Shown: in pieces, positions 55,515 to 64,000 of the stretch
How positions within the stretch are numbered: the stretch's first letter is position 1
Layout: the number at the start of each line of letters is the position of its first letter
Source: Prevotellaceae bacterium MN60
Lineage (GTDB): Bacteria; Bacteroidota; Bacteroidia; Bacteroidales; Bacteroidaceae
NCBI GenBank assembly: GCA_900199555.1
Contig: FZQZ01000011.1
Location: 39,867-103,866 of the forward strand
DNA: 64,000 nucleotides
Direction: 5' to 3'
Notes under the pieces: model-generated
The model's database searches: none
Told to the model about the DNA's origin: nothing
What the model saw: the letters and a program-made list of their open reading frames with translations, nothing else
Position numbers and translations under genes: made by a program

Positions 55515-56705
55515 TTACTTTTTTACCGTTGATATGATGCTTCCGTGTTCTACTCTTGTTTCTATCTCGTCGCCTGCCTTTAGTTGTTTGGGGTCACGTA
55601 CTGCACGACCATCGTGCAGAGTGATACTATAACCACGACGCAGTAGTAGTTGAGGGTCGTAGCCCTGTAACTGCAATTCTAACAACTCCAGACGATGCTT
55701 TGCATTACTTAATATGCGCTGGGCAAGTACGGGAATAATAGTCTGCATACTGGATAGGCGCTCTTTCTGATTGGCAAAACGCTGACTGATAGCCGTGGTG
55801 AGACGCTGTTGGGCACTATCGATGCGAGTTAATACCTGTAAAAGATTGTCGATGAGTAGTGCTGCTGCAGCAGTGGGTGTCTTTACACGTGTGTTGCTGA
55901 CCATATCGAGTATGCTCTCGTCGCGATCGTGGCCGATACCCGTGATAATGGGTAATGGGAACTGTGCTACGTTTTCTGCTAGTGCTAACGTGTCAAAACC
56001 ACTAAGGTCGGCAGTGGCACCACCGCCTCGGATGATAACAACGCAGTCGAATCTGTCCGTGGGAGAACCAACGAGAGCGTTCGCTTCATAGATTTTATTG
56101 AGAGCGGCTATGATGCTCTGCTCCACCTGTTCGCCCTGCATGATGGCGGGAAAGAGCTGGACATCAAACTTAAAGCCGTAGTCATTGTCTTCTAGTTGGT
56201 GAACAAAATCGCCATAGCCAGCAGCACCCGCTGCGGAAATAACAGCAATATGCTGTGCAAACATGGGAATGTGCAATTCGCGTTGCAGGTCGAAGACACC
56301 TTCTTCCTTCAGTTGGCGGATGATTTCCTGACGCCGACGTGCCATATCACCAATGGTATAAGTGGGGTCAATGTCGGTGACTATCCAAGAGAAGCCGAAA
56401 GTCTCGTGAAACTGTGCATAAACTCGCAGCAGAACTTTCAATCCGGCATGCAATGGCTGTCCTGTGACGTGCTCAAAGTGCGGTTGTATCATCTGCCATG
56501 TCTGTCGCCAACATTTGGCCGAAGCACGGGCTATAGGAGTGTTGGTCTGTTCGTCTTTCTCAATGAGTTCCATATAGCAGTGCCCACCTCGTTCGCGACA
56601 CTCTGACAATTCTGCCTCTACCCAATACTCATCGGGTAGTTGCATCTCTATAGCGTCGCGCACCATCAGGTTGAGTTGGCGCAGGGAAAAATGTTCTGGA
56701 ATCAT
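55515..56705 (-). CDS. xseA: Exodeoxyribonuclease VII large subunit
   Basis: The protein has 396 residues from ATG 56705 (MIPEHFSLRQLNLMV); upstream in-frame codons lie beyond the -7 box. It has an N-terminal OB fold (about 1-115) and a nuclease core with GGGATADLSGFDTLALAENV and GIGHDRDESILDMVS. It degrades single-stranded DNA in both directions with XseB and acts in repair. Confidence 0.94.
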   Translation of the reverse strand: MIPEHFSLRQLNLMVRDAIEMQLPDEYWVEAELSECRERGGHCYMELIEKDEQTNTPIARASAKCWRQTWQMIQPHFEHVTGQPLHAGLKVLLRVYAQFHETFGFSWIVTDIDPTYTIGDMARRRQEIIRQLKEEGVFDLQRELHIPMFAQHIAVISAAGAAGYGDFVHQLEDNDYGFKFDVQLFPAIMQGEQVEQSIIAALNKIYEANALVGSPTDRFDCVVIIRGGGATADLSGFDTLALAENVAQFPLPIITGIGHDRDESILDMVSNTRVKTPTAAAALLIDNLLQVLTRIDSAQQRLTTAISQRFANQKERLSSMQTIIPVLAQRILSNAKHRLELLELQLQGYDPQLLLRRGYSITLHDGRAVRDPKQLKAGDEIETRVEHGSIISTVKK

Positions 56706-56740
56706 AGAAGTCTTCTTGATATGGACAGTTTTATAGGATT

Positions 56741-56772
56741 GCAAAGATACAAAGAAGTGGGCAAAGTACAAA
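56741..56772 (-). promoter_or_regulatory. xseAB promoter
   Basis: Minus strand TTTG (56769-56772), 19 bp, TATCTTTGC (56741-56749). Confidence 0.72.
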
Positions 56773-56789
56773 AGAAAATCAGAGATAAT

Positions 56790-56822
56790 TTTGGCTATTC
56801 GAAGAATTAGCAGTAATTTTGC
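56790..56822 (+). promoter_or_regulatory. Promoter of the MATE-led operon
   Basis: TTTG (56790-56793), 20 bp, TAATTTTGC (56814-56822), 13 bp before ATG 56836, so a short leader is expected. Confidence 0.7.
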
Positions 56823-56835
56823 ACATTATTTATAT

Positions 56836-58185
56836 ATGGACAACAATCAAGCAACATTAGAATTAGGGACGAAACCTGTTGGGCAGCTGCTGATGCAGTA
56901 TGCCATGCCTGCTATTGTGGCTATGACGGCTTCGTCGCTTTATAACATTATTGATCGTGCATTTATCGGACAAGTAGTAGGTCCGGAGGCTATTGCCGGT
57001 TTAGGTATTACCTTCCCCTTTATGAATCTGAGCGCAGCTTTTGGCGCTGCGGTGGGTGTGGGTGCATCTACCTGTATCTCTGTGAACTTGGGACAGCGTA
57101 ACTATAAGCGAGCAGAGTATCTGTTGGGTAATACCGTCACACTGAACCTGATTATCGGCCTGATGTTTATGGCCGTATGTATGGTATTTCTCGATCCCAT
57201 CTTGCGCTTCTTTGGTGCATCAGATGTAACTCTGCCTTACGCCCGTGAGTTTATGCAGGTTATCTTGATAGGTAATGTGGTGACACACATGTACTTCGGT
57301 ATGAATGCCGTGTTGAGAGCTGCAGGAAAGCCACGCCATGCAATGTATGCCACTCTATTTACGGTGGGGTGTAACATAATCTTGGTTATCGCCTTTGTGT
57401 GGTGGTTCCGTTGGGGAATACGTGGTGCAGCCTTGGCCACTGTGGTGTCGCAGTCTTTGGCGCTATGCTGGCAGATGTGGCAGTTTAGTGACCAAAAAGA
57501 GATTCTGCACCTGAAGCGTGGTATCTATAAGCTGAAGAAAGACCTGGTGCGCAATATCATTGCCATCGGTATCTCTCCCTTCCTGATGCAGACGACATCG
57601 TGTGTCATTGTCATCTTCATGAACAATCAGTTCGTACACTATGGTGGTGATATGGCAGTAGGTGCCTATTCTATTGCAAACTCAGTGGTGATGATGTTCT
57701 TTATGTTTGTGATGGGCGTATGTCAAGGTATGCAACCTATTGTGGGCTATAACTATGGTGCAGAGAAATATGACCGCATGTTCCGTTGTTTGTTCTATGC
57801 TATCGGATGTGCCACAGGCATACTGCTGGTTGGTTGGGCGCTATCAATGGTGTTCCCTAGAGAGATTGCCCGTATCTTTACTACCGATGAGACCCTGATG
57901 AAATTGGCCGCACAAGGTATTAAGATAGATATGTTGGTATTCTTTGTCGTAGGTTCGCAGGCAGTTATTACCAACTTCTTCCAATGCATCGGAAAGGTTA
58001 AGGTATCTATTTTCCTGTCGCTGTCGCGCCAGCTATTTATGTTGTTACCGATGGCATATGTTTTCCCATTGTTCTGGCAACTTGACGGTGTATGGTATGC
58101 AATGCCAGTCAGCGACTTCTGTGCCTTTGCGATGACGATACCCTTCCTGTTGTGGTATATGAAGAGACTAAAAGCTAATAATTAA
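56836..58185 (+). CDS. MATE family multidrug/cation efflux protein
   Basis: The protein has 449 residues from ATG 56836 (MDNNQATLELGTKPV); the longer in-frame start lies inside the promoter. It has twelve membrane segments, with the family's VGQLLMQYAMPAIVAMTASS and QPIVGYNYGAEKYDR (mid-protein repeat) texts. It exports drugs or metabolites using Na+ or H+. It is followed 13 bp later by the kinase-like gene. Confidence 0.88.
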   Translation: MDNNQATLELGTKPVGQLLMQYAMPAIVAMTASSLYNIIDRAFIGQVVGPEAIAGLGITFPFMNLSAAFGAAVGVGASTCISVNLGQRNYKRAEYLLGNTVTLNLIIGLMFMAVCMVFLDPILRFFGASDVTLPYAREFMQVILIGNVVTHMYFGMNAVLRAAGKPRHAMYATLFTVGCNIILVIAFVWWFRWGIRGAALATVVSQSLALCWQMWQFSDQKEILHLKRGIYKLKKDLVRNIIAIGISPFLMQTTSCVIVIFMNNQFVHYGGDMAVGAYSIANSVVMMFFMFVMGVCQGMQPIVGYNYGAEKYDRMFRCLFYAIGCATGILLVGWALSMVFPREIARIFTTDETLMKLAAQGIKIDMLVFFVVGSQAVITNFFQCIGKVKVSIFLSLSRQLFMLLPMAYVFPLFWQLDGVWYAMPVSDFCAFAMTIPFLLWYMKRLKANN

Positions 58186-58198
58186 GCATTAAGATATA

Positions 58199-58825
58199 AT
58201 GAAAGACAAGCACATCATCATCTGTGTGGGGCGCCAACTGGGTAGTGGCGGCCATGATATCGCACGTATGTTGGCTATGGACTTCAACGCCAATTACTAT
58301 GACCGAGAACTATTGAACCTTGCTGCTAAAGAAAGTGGATTCAGCGAGAAATTCTTTGAAGAAAACGATGAGAAAAAGGGCTTCTTCAAATCGCTGTTTA
58401 ATATGCAGGCACCTCATTTGGGAGGAACTAGCTCGCTTTATCGCACGAACTTCTCTCAGGAAAGCCTGTTCCAGTTTCAGAGCGATGCTATTCGTAAGGC
58501 AGCAGAAGAAGGTAGTTGCGTATTTGTGGGTCGCTGTGCTGACTATGTGTTACGCGATATGCCCAACGTGGTGAAGGTTTTTATTACCGCCTCAATGCGT
58601 AGTCGTATAGACAAGCTATTGGCACAGCGCTCGATGACACCTCAGCAGGCTAAGCGCTATATTCTGCAAGCAGAAGAGAAACGCGCCTCTTACTATAACT
58701 ATTATACGGGTAAGACGTGGGGTGCTGCAGAGAGCTATGACCTGTGTATAGACTCAAGCATCCTCGGATTGGAAGAGACTGAGAAACTTATTGCCGACTT
58801 TATCCGCAAACAATTAGACGTATGA
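58199..58825 (+). CDS. Cytidylate kinase-like protein
   Basis: The protein has 208 residues. The P-loop is GRQLGSGGHDIARML (12-26), then YYDRELLNLAAKESG and a lid-like region with RSMTPQQAKRYI. This is the Cytidylate_kin2 group, related to CMP kinase but usually separate from the essential cmk gene. The substrate is not proven. It overlaps the next gene by 4 bp. Confidence 0.82.
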   Translation: MKDKHIIICVGRQLGSGGHDIARMLAMDFNANYYDRELLNLAAKESGFSEKFFEENDEKKGFFKSLFNMQAPHLGGTSSLYRTNFSQESLFQFQSDAIRKAAEEGSCVFVGRCADYVLRDMPNVVKVFITASMRSRIDKLLAQRSMTPQQAKRYILQAEEKRASYYNYYTGKTWGAAESYDLCIDSSILGLEETEKLIADFIRKQLDV

Positions 58826-59313
58826 AAAAGATAGGCATCATCAGTGATACCCATTCTTATTGGGATGAGAAATATCTGCACTACTTTGAACCCTGTGATG
58901 AGATATGGCATGCTGGTGATATCGGCTCTCTAGAGGTGGCAGAGAAACTGGCTGCGTTCCGTCCGTTGAGGGCTGTTTGTGGAAATTGTGATGGTGGCAA
59001 CCTTCGACTGATGTATCCCGAGGTACTACGCTGGAAGTGCGAGAATGTGGAAGTGCTGATGAAACATATCGGTGGCTATCCTGGCAATTACGACTATTCT
59101 GTTCGTGGACAACTATATGCCAATCCCCCTCAGCTCTTTATCGCAGGCCATTCGCACATTCTGAAAGTAAAGTTCGACAAGACATTAAATATGCTACACA
59201 TCAATCCTGGTGCTGCCGGTTTGCAAGGATGGCATAAGGAACGTACCTTGATAAGATTAACCATTGAGGACAATAAATTCAAGGATTGTGAAGTTATAAC
59301 ATTAGGAAGATAA
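58822..59313 (+). CDS. YfcE/MJ0936-type metallophosphoesterase
   Basis: The protein has 163 residues. Metal-binding motifs in order: SDTH (8-11), GD (32-33), GNCD (about 56-59) and GHSH (about 110-113), then the HINPGAAG end motif. The single-domain length fits small YfcE-like phosphodiesterases. The physiological substrate is unknown. It overlaps the kinase-like gene by 4 bp and is followed by rfbB after 11 bp. Confidence 0.88.
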   Translation: MKKIGIISDTHSYWDEKYLHYFEPCDEIWHAGDIGSLEVAEKLAAFRPLRAVCGNCDGGNLRLMYPEVLRWKCENVEVLMKHIGGYPGNYDYSVRGQLYANPPQLFIAGHSHILKVKFDKTLNMLHINPGAAGLQGWHKERTLIRLTIEDNKFKDCEVITLGR

Positions 59314-59324
59314 AAAAACTAGAT

Positions 59325-60461
59325 ATGAAAAGGACCATTGTAATTACTGGTGGCGCAGGCTTTATCGGAAGTCATGTAGTGCGCCTGTTCGTGAACAAGT
59401 ATCCCGAGTATCACATCATCAACCTCGACAAGTTGACGTATGCTGGCAACCTCGCAAATCTAAAGGATATCGAGGATAAACCCAACTACGAATTTGTGAA
59501 GATGGACATCTGCGATTTTGATGCTTTCTACCAGCTGATGCAGGATAAGAAGGTGGATGGTATTATCCATTTAGCTGCAGAGAGCCATGTAGATCGTAGT
59601 ATCAAAGATCCTTTCACCTTTGCCAAAACCAACGTGATGGGTACGCTGTCACTGTTGCAGGCAGCTAAGTTGTATTGGGAAAGCCTGCCTGAGAAGTATG
59701 AAGGCAAGCGTTTCTATCATATTTCTACCGACGAGGTATATGGTGCATTGGAACTGACTCATCCCGAAGGTATCGAACCGCCATTTACTACCACAGCCTC
59801 TTCCGCAGAGCATCACTTGGCATATGGTGACAAGTTCTTCTTGGAAACTACCAAGTATAATCCTCATTCACCATACTCAGCATCGAAAGCATCGTCAGAC
59901 CATTTCGTGCGTGCCTTCCACGATACCTACGGAATGCCTGTTGTTGTGACCAACTGCTCCAACAACTATGGTCCTTATCAGTTCCCCGAAAAGCTGATTC
60001 CGCTGTTCATCAATAATATCCGTCATCGTAAGCCATTACCTGTTTATGGAAAGGGAGAGAATGTGCGTGATTGGTTGTATGTAGAAGACCATGCTCGTGC
60101 TATCGATATCATCTTCCATGAGGGTAAAATAGCTGATACCTATAATATTGGTGGCTTCAACGAGTGGAAGAATATAGATATAATAAAGGTAGTGATTAAG
60201 ACTGTTGACCGTCTGCTGGGTAGAAAAGAAGGCGAGGATATGGATTTGATCACCTTTGTTACTGACCGTGCTGGTCACGACCTGCGCTACGCTATTGATA
60301 GTAGTAAGTTGCAGAAAGAATTGGGTTGGGAACCATCACTGCAATTCGAAGAGGGCATCGAAAAAACCGTTCGCTGGTATCTTGACAATCAAGAGTGGCT
60401 AGACAACGTCACCTCTGGCGATTACCAGAAGTATTACGACAACATGTATAAGAACAGATAG
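59325..60461 (+). CDS. rfbB: dTDP-glucose 4,6-dehydratase
   Basis: The protein has 378 residues, an extended SDR. NAD site TGGAGFIGSHVVRLF (8-22), catalytic Ser-Thr-Asp-Glu text ISTDEVYGAL and YSASKASSD (Tyr/Lys pair) are present. It converts dTDP-glucose to dTDP-4-keto-6-deoxyglucose for deoxysugar and surface glycan synthesis. The other rfb genes are not adjacent. Confidence 0.93.
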   Translation: MKRTIVITGGAGFIGSHVVRLFVNKYPEYHIINLDKLTYAGNLANLKDIEDKPNYEFVKMDICDFDAFYQLMQDKKVDGIIHLAAESHVDRSIKDPFTFAKTNVMGTLSLLQAAKLYWESLPEKYEGKRFYHISTDEVYGALELTHPEGIEPPFTTTASSAEHHLAYGDKFFLETTKYNPHSPYSASKASSDHFVRAFHDTYGMPVVVTNCSNNYGPYQFPEKLIPLFINNIRHRKPLPVYGKGENVRDWLYVEDHARAIDIIFHEGKIADTYNIGGFNEWKNIDIIKVVIKTVDRLLGRKEGEDMDLITFVTDRAGHDLRYAIDSSKLQKELGWEPSLQFEEGIEKTVRWYLDNQEWLDNVTSGDYQKYYDNMYKNR

Positions 60462-60470
60462 ACTTCAATT

Positions 60471-61670
60471 ATGAAAAAGATTTTGCTGTTAGGCTCAGGA
60501 GAACTGGGCAAGGAGTTTGTGATTGCCGCCATGCGTGCTGGCCAGTATGTTATCGCTTGCGACCGCTACGATAATGCACCCGCGATGCAGGTTGCTGACG
60601 AGCGCGAGGTGTTCTCGATGCTTGATGGTGAAGCCCTCGAAGCTGTGGTGAAGAAACACCAGCCCGATATCATCGTGCCAGAGATTGAAGCTATCCGCAC
60701 AGAGCGTTTGTTTAAGTTCGAGGAACAAGGTATTCAGGTGGTGCCTAGTGCACGTGCCGTTAACTTTACGATGAATCGTCGAGCTATTCGTGACCTTGCA
60801 TCACGTGACTTAGGACTTCGCACTGCCAAGTATTTCTATGCAAAGACCTTCGATGAGTTTAAGAAGGCTGCCGATGAGATTGGCTTCCCTTGTGTAGTAA
60901 AACCACTGATGTCTTCATCTGGCCACGGACAGAGCTATGTGCACAACGACGATGAGTTGGAACTGGCTTTCCGTGAGGCAATGGAAGAAGGTCGCGGTGA
61001 TGTGAAGGAGGTGATAATCGAAGAGTTTATCGACTTTGATTCAGAGTTTACTCTGCTTACCGTTACGCAGAAGAATGGATGGCCCACTTTGTTCTGTCCT
61101 CCTATCGGACACGTGCAGAAGGGTGGTGACTATCGTGAGTCATGGCAGCCGTATAAGATTTCGGATGAGGCTTTGAAGCAGGCACAGCATATGGCTGACG
61201 AGGTGACTAAGGCACTGACGGGTGCAGGCATCTGGGGCGTAGAGTTCTTCCTGACTAAGCAGGGCGAGGTAATCTTCTCTGAGTTGTCACCACGTCCACA
61301 CGATACTGGTATGGTGACATTGGGACATACCACCAATCTCTCTGAGTTTGAACTTCACTTCCGTGCTGTGATGGGCTTGCCTATCCCTGCCATCCACTTG
61401 GAGCATGCTGGTGCTTCGGCTGTTATTCTCTCGCCAAAGGAGGCTTGCGTTCCCATAGACCGCTCGCTGCTCGATTATAATATGGAGGAGGCACTGAAGG
61501 AAGATCGTACACGAATCCGCATCTTTGGTAAGCCTGAGGCTCATAAGGGCCGTCGCATGGGTGTCGTACTATGCTATGGTGAGGTGGACGACGATGTTGA
61601 CGCTCTGCGCGATAAAGCTAAGCGATTGGCTAAGACCGTGCTGGGTACCGACTCTTATATGCAGAAATAA
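60471..61670 (+). CDS. purT: Formate-dependent phosphoribosylglycinamide formyltransferase
   Basis: The protein has 399 residues of the ATP-grasp fold. [20 protein letters not shown] at 6-25, [16 protein letters not shown] (ATP-binding) and [19 protein letters not shown] (metal site) are diagnostic. It makes formyl-GAR from GAR, formate and ATP in purine synthesis. It lies 9 bp after rfbB. Confidence 0.95.
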   Translation: MKKILLLGSGELGKEFVIAAMRAGQYVIACDRYDNAPAMQVADEREVFSMLDGEALEAVVKKHQPDIIVPEIEAIRTERLFKFEEQGIQVVPSARAVNFTMNRRAIRDLASRDLGLRTAKYFYAKTFDEFKKAADEIGFPCVVKPLMSSSGHGQSYVHNDDELELAFREAMEEGRGDVKEVIIEEFIDFDSEFTLLTVTQKNGWPTLFCPPIGHVQKGGDYRESWQPYKISDEALKQAQHMADEVTKALTGAGIWGVEFFLTKQGEVIFSELSPRPHDTGMVTLGHTTNLSEFELHFRAVMGLPIPAIHLEHAGASAVILSPKEACVPIDRSLLDYNMEEALKEDRTRIRIFGKPEAHKGRRMGVVLCYGEVDDDVDALRDKAKRLAKTVLGTDSYMQK

Positions 61671-61678
61671 TAGACCGC

Positions 61679-62617
61679 ATGTTTGAGATTATCCGATATA
61701 CCGCAGAGAAGGCTGCTGAGTGGAATCAGTTTGTGGCACAGTCGAAGAATGGTACGTTTCTCTTCGATCGTCAGTATATGGACTATCACAGTGACCGCTT
61801 CGAAGATAACTCCTTGATGTTTTATCTGGAGGGACGCCTGTATGGCGTAATGCCTGCCAATAGAGTGGGCGATGTGTTGTATTCGCATCAGGGACTGACC
61901 TATGGCGGACTCGTGATGGATGCAAAGACCACGGCCGTCCATACCGTTACCCTCTTTGCTGAGTTAAATGACTATCTGCGCAGTCAGGGTTTCCGTCAGG
62001 TGTTCTACAAATGCATCCCCTGGATATATCATCAGATGGCTGCCGAAGAAGATCTTTATGCCATTGCTCGTACCTGTGATGCTCGTCTGTGTGAGCGTGA
62101 TTTAGGAACGTGTATTATTCAGCGTACGGCTATTCGTTGGGAACGTATTCGTCGTCGTGCCTTGAAACGTGCACATGAGGCAGGCCTTACAGTGGAGCGA
62201 AGTACTGATTATGCAGGTTTCTGGCAGGTACTCAACGACAATCTTCGTATGAAGTACGATTCGAAGCCCGTGCATACACTTGATGAAATATCATTGCTTG
62301 CTTCTCGTTTTCCAGAGAATATTGTTCTTTATCTTGCCAAACAGGGCAATGAGATACTTGCAGGCATGGTACTTTATGTATCTACACAGGTTGCCCGTGC
62401 ACAATATAGTTCCGCAACGCCATTGGGTAAACAGTTGGGAGCCATTGATATTCTCTACGACCGCATTATCTGCCATGACTACGCTCATCTTCCTTATTTC
62501 GAGTTTGGTACGTCTGCCGAGCCTGACTCAAACGCTCTTCTTGAGCCACTTATTTTTCAGAAAGAAGGCTTTGGTGGTCGCGGCATCTGCTTTGACCGTT
62601 ATGAGTGGAAGTTGTAG
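61679..62617 (+). CDS. FemAB/GNAT-like acyltransferase
   Basis: The protein has 312 residues. It has an N-terminal GNAT-like half (SLMFYLEGRLYGVMPANRVG, HQGLTYGGLVM) and a C-terminal half with IRRRALKRAHEAGLTVER and QLGAIDILYDRIICHDY. The layout resembles FemAB or BioF2-like proteins that transfer an acyl or aminoacyl group. The specific substrate cannot be told; sugar-nucleotide or cell-wall modification is plausible given rfbB nearby. It is last in the run, 8 bp after purT. Confidence 0.72.
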   Translation: MFEIIRYTAEKAAEWNQFVAQSKNGTFLFDRQYMDYHSDRFEDNSLMFYLEGRLYGVMPANRVGDVLYSHQGLTYGGLVMDAKTTAVHTVTLFAELNDYLRSQGFRQVFYKCIPWIYHQMAAEEDLYAIARTCDARLCERDLGTCIIQRTAIRWERIRRRALKRAHEAGLTVERSTDYAGFWQVLNDNLRMKYDSKPVHTLDEISLLASRFPENIVLYLAKQGNEILAGMVLYVSTQVARAQYSSATPLGKQLGAIDILYDRIICHDYAHLPYFEFGTSAEPDSNALLEPLIFQKEGFGGRGICFDRYEWKL

Positions 62618-62620
62618 TAT

Positions 62621-62699
62621 AAGGATAGTATAATCCTTTATATATACATACACATTACAGGTAGTACATTTTCGAAACTATTTTCCCTCAATTTTTGAG
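62621..62699 (+). terminator. Weak terminator-like hairpins after the six-gene run
   Basis: AAGGAT-AGTATA-ATCCTT (62621-62638) and CTCAA-TTT-TTGAG (62687-62699). Neither has a long U-run. Confidence 0.4.
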
Positions 62700-62704
62700 C
62701 CATT

Positions 62705-62780
62705 AGAATTATGCGTAAATTCAAGGAGAATTTACGCATAATTCTCCTTGAATTTACGCATAATTCTCCCCGAATGTAAG
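62705..62780. repeat. Third phased array: GAATT-N7-AATTC units at 22-bp period
   Basis: GAATTATGCGTAAATTC (62706-62722), then GAATTTACGCATAATTC at 62728-62744 and 62750-62766, and a decayed fourth start GAATG at 62772. The unit starts are exactly 22 bp apart. 62705-62767 as a whole is a 28-bp-arm inverted repeat with a 7-bp centre. Confidence 0.85.
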
Positions 62781-62861
62781 GTTAGTATTTTAATAAACTG
62801 AATATCATTGTTAATGAATGCACAACGCCAAAGGTTATTTAACATGTTTTTGTTCAAAAGA

Positions 62862-62893
62862 TTTGTCCGATGTCGGAATATTGCTTATCTTTG
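62862..62893 (+). promoter_or_regulatory. Promoter of Bax-inhibitor-1 family gene
   Basis: TTTG (62862-62865), 20 bp, TATCTTTG (62886-62893), 29 bp before ATG 62923. Confidence 0.75.
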
Positions 62894-62922
62894 TCGCGCA
62901 AAAACAATTAAAGAAAATAACA

Positions 62923-63648
62923 ATGAATTATCAAGATTTTGAATTGAAAGAATATGCTTCAGCAAACGAGCGCCAATGGAGCGTTTCGGAAGCATTCCCT
63001 GTGTTGATGAGAAAAGTGTATTTATGGATGACAATGGCACTGTCGATAACCGGATTTACAGCGTATGGTGTGGCCACTAGCCCTGGTATCCTTCAGACAA
63101 TATACGCTAATCCTGCTGTAATGTGGGGTATTATTATTGCAGAGTTGATATTGGTGGTAACAGTTTCTGGTGCAATCAATAGATTGTCATTGTCTGTGGC
63201 AACACTATTGTTTATTGTATATTCAGTCCTGAATGGTGCACTGCTATCCTCTGTCTTTCTGGTATATACGGCGTCATCTGTCGCTACTGTATTCTTTATC
63301 ACCGCAGGAACCTTTGCAGCAATGGCTCTCATCGGATATACGACAAAGACCGATCTCTCTTCAATGGGTAAAATCCTGTTGATGGCGCTAATCGGTATGA
63401 TTATTGCCACTATTGTAAACCTCTTCGTGAAGAGTACAGGCTTAGAATTAATCATTAGCTATATCGGCGTTTTGGTATTTGTGGGACTGACAGCCTATGA
63501 TTCACAGAAAATAAAGCAGATGCTTCTTCAAGCACCAGATGCAAGTGAGGGCGCTCAAAAAGTTGCTCTTCTCGGAGCACTTTCGCTCTATCTTGACTTC
63601 ATCAACTTGTTCCTTTACCTGCTCCGTATCTTTGGCAGAAGAGATTGA
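62923..63648 (+). CDS. Bax inhibitor-1/YccA family membrane protein
   Basis: The protein has 241 residues from ATG 62923 (MNYQDFELKEYASANE); an upstream in-frame start lies before the promoter. It has seven membrane segments from about residue 25, with LMRKVYLWMTMALSITGFTA at the start, and the acidic YDSQKIKQML and LYLDFINLFLYLLRIFG end. Family members are H+-sensitive Ca2+ leak channels or FtsH modulators. The exact role here is unknown. Confidence 0.88.
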   Translation: MNYQDFELKEYASANERQWSVSEAFPVLMRKVYLWMTMALSITGFTAYGVATSPGILQTIYANPAVMWGIIIAELILVVTVSGAINRLSLSVATLLFIVYSVLNGALLSSVFLVYTASSVATVFFITAGTFAAMALIGYTTKTDLSSMGKILLMALIGMIIATIVNLFVKSTGLELIISYIGVLVFVGLTAYDSQKIKQMLLQAPDASEGAQKVALLGALSLYLDFINLFLYLLRIFGRRD

Positions 63649-63703
63649 TAAAAATGCGTAAGTAGTACCGGAATCTTTCTTGGTCTACTATAATAATAAG
63701 GTG

Positions 63704-63748
63704 TGAAAGTTTTCGTGTTGTCAACAAACGCGAAAACTTTCATTCTTT
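63704..63748 (+). terminator. Intrinsic terminator
   Basis: TGAAAGTTTTCG (63704-63715) is perfectly inverted at 63731-63742, followed by TTCTTTT. It separates the BI-1 gene from the rRNA promoter. Confidence 0.85.
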
Positions 63749-63770
63749 TAGAAAAAAAAGTTGGAAAAGT

Positions 63771-63802
63771 TTTGGTGTTTCGGAAAAAAGCCGTACCTTT
63801 GC
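63771..63802 (+). promoter_or_regulatory. rRNA operon promoter
   Basis: TTTG (63771-63774), 19 bp, TACCTTTGC (63794-63802), with A-tracts upstream (63750-63765) that could act as an UP-like element. Confidence 0.82.
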
Positions 63803-64000
63803 ATCCGCTTTCGCTCAAAAACATGTAGCGAGGCTGAAAAAGAAAGAGTTCTTTGAAAAGATTACATAAAACAGATAAGTAAGTAGTACAAGAAGCGAAG
63901 TAATTAATTTACTTCGGGTAAATAACCGTCAAGCTTCAAATAACTACCGGAGAAGCGTTCTGAGCACAGAGAATAAAGTCGATTGGGAATTTATACAAGG
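63803..64000 (+). other. rRNA operon leader; 16S gene begins just past the window
   Basis: The leader contains AGTTCTTTGAAAAGATTACA and ends TTTATACAAGG, the stretch that normally leads directly into AGAGTTTGATCCTGG at the start of mature 16S rRNA. GAAGCGAAGTAATT / AATTTACTTC (63894-63918) can pair. The 16S itself is outside the window. Confidence 0.8.

Overview
The window is chromosomal DNA of a Bacteroidales bacterium, most likely a Prevotella-type organism. The main clues are promoters of the form TTTG-N19..21-TAnnTTTG ahead of many genes, a TonB receptor with surface lipoprotein, DUF families typical of Bacteroidetes (DUF2975, DUF3316, DUF3987, DUF4435, DUF4876, DUF5362), and a C-terminal tail ending in a VNGRKV-type motif. 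The sequence alone does not fix the species. It ends a few bases before a 16S rRNA gene, whose promoter and leader are visible.

Layout. 1-1764: an outer-membrane barrel and a lipoprotein. 1772-5803: an accessory module (a primase/helicase-like DUF3987 protein and two unknown genes) between inverted GCAAC-rich repeats. 5804-6333: a repeat-rich intergenic stretch with a 22-bp phased array. 6334-7308: DUF2975 membrane protein plus small XRE regulator. 7313-12049: cvfB-like, lolD, Kef-type antiporter, asd. 12138-20268: a secreted DUF4876-like protein, a DUF5362 protein, and a TonB receptor / DUF4876 lipoprotein / barrel operon. 20415-30691: M16 protease, tRNA-Leu(UAG), parC-DUF3316-S41 operon, ECF sigma/anti-sigma-like/lipoprotein operon. 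31005-34898: glyS, an FKBP lipoprotein, ccsA and resB. 34899-35572: a second phased array and a 52-bp perfect palindrome. 35573-37437: an ABC-ATPase plus DUF4435 (Toprim-like) pair resembling the PARIS anti-phage system. 37405-42088: dxs-trkA-trkH. 42246-48539: a complete glycine-cleavage operon (lplA-gcvT-gcvH-gcvPA-gcvPB-lpdA). 48594-56705: a secreted protein, mrp, two decayed genes (porin and acid phosphatase), trmB, ilvE, a barrel protein and xseAB. 56836-62617: a six-gene run (MATE, cytidylate-kinase-like, phosphoesterase, rfbB, purT, FemAB/GNAT-like). 62618-64000: a third 22-bp array, a Bax-inhibitor-1 family gene, and the rRNA promoter and leader.

Most coding content is ordinary core metabolism in tightly packed operons with 4-14 bp overlaps. 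The unusual content is (i) three intergenic arrays of short, mostly palindromic units spaced 21-22 bp, about two helical turns; (ii) small hairpin-forming repeats, some of which have entered coding sequences (three copies inside lpdA, one in the 3' end of lolD); (iii) the repeat-bounded primase/helicase-like module with iteron-like direct repeats; and (iv) the PARIS-like pair beside the second array.
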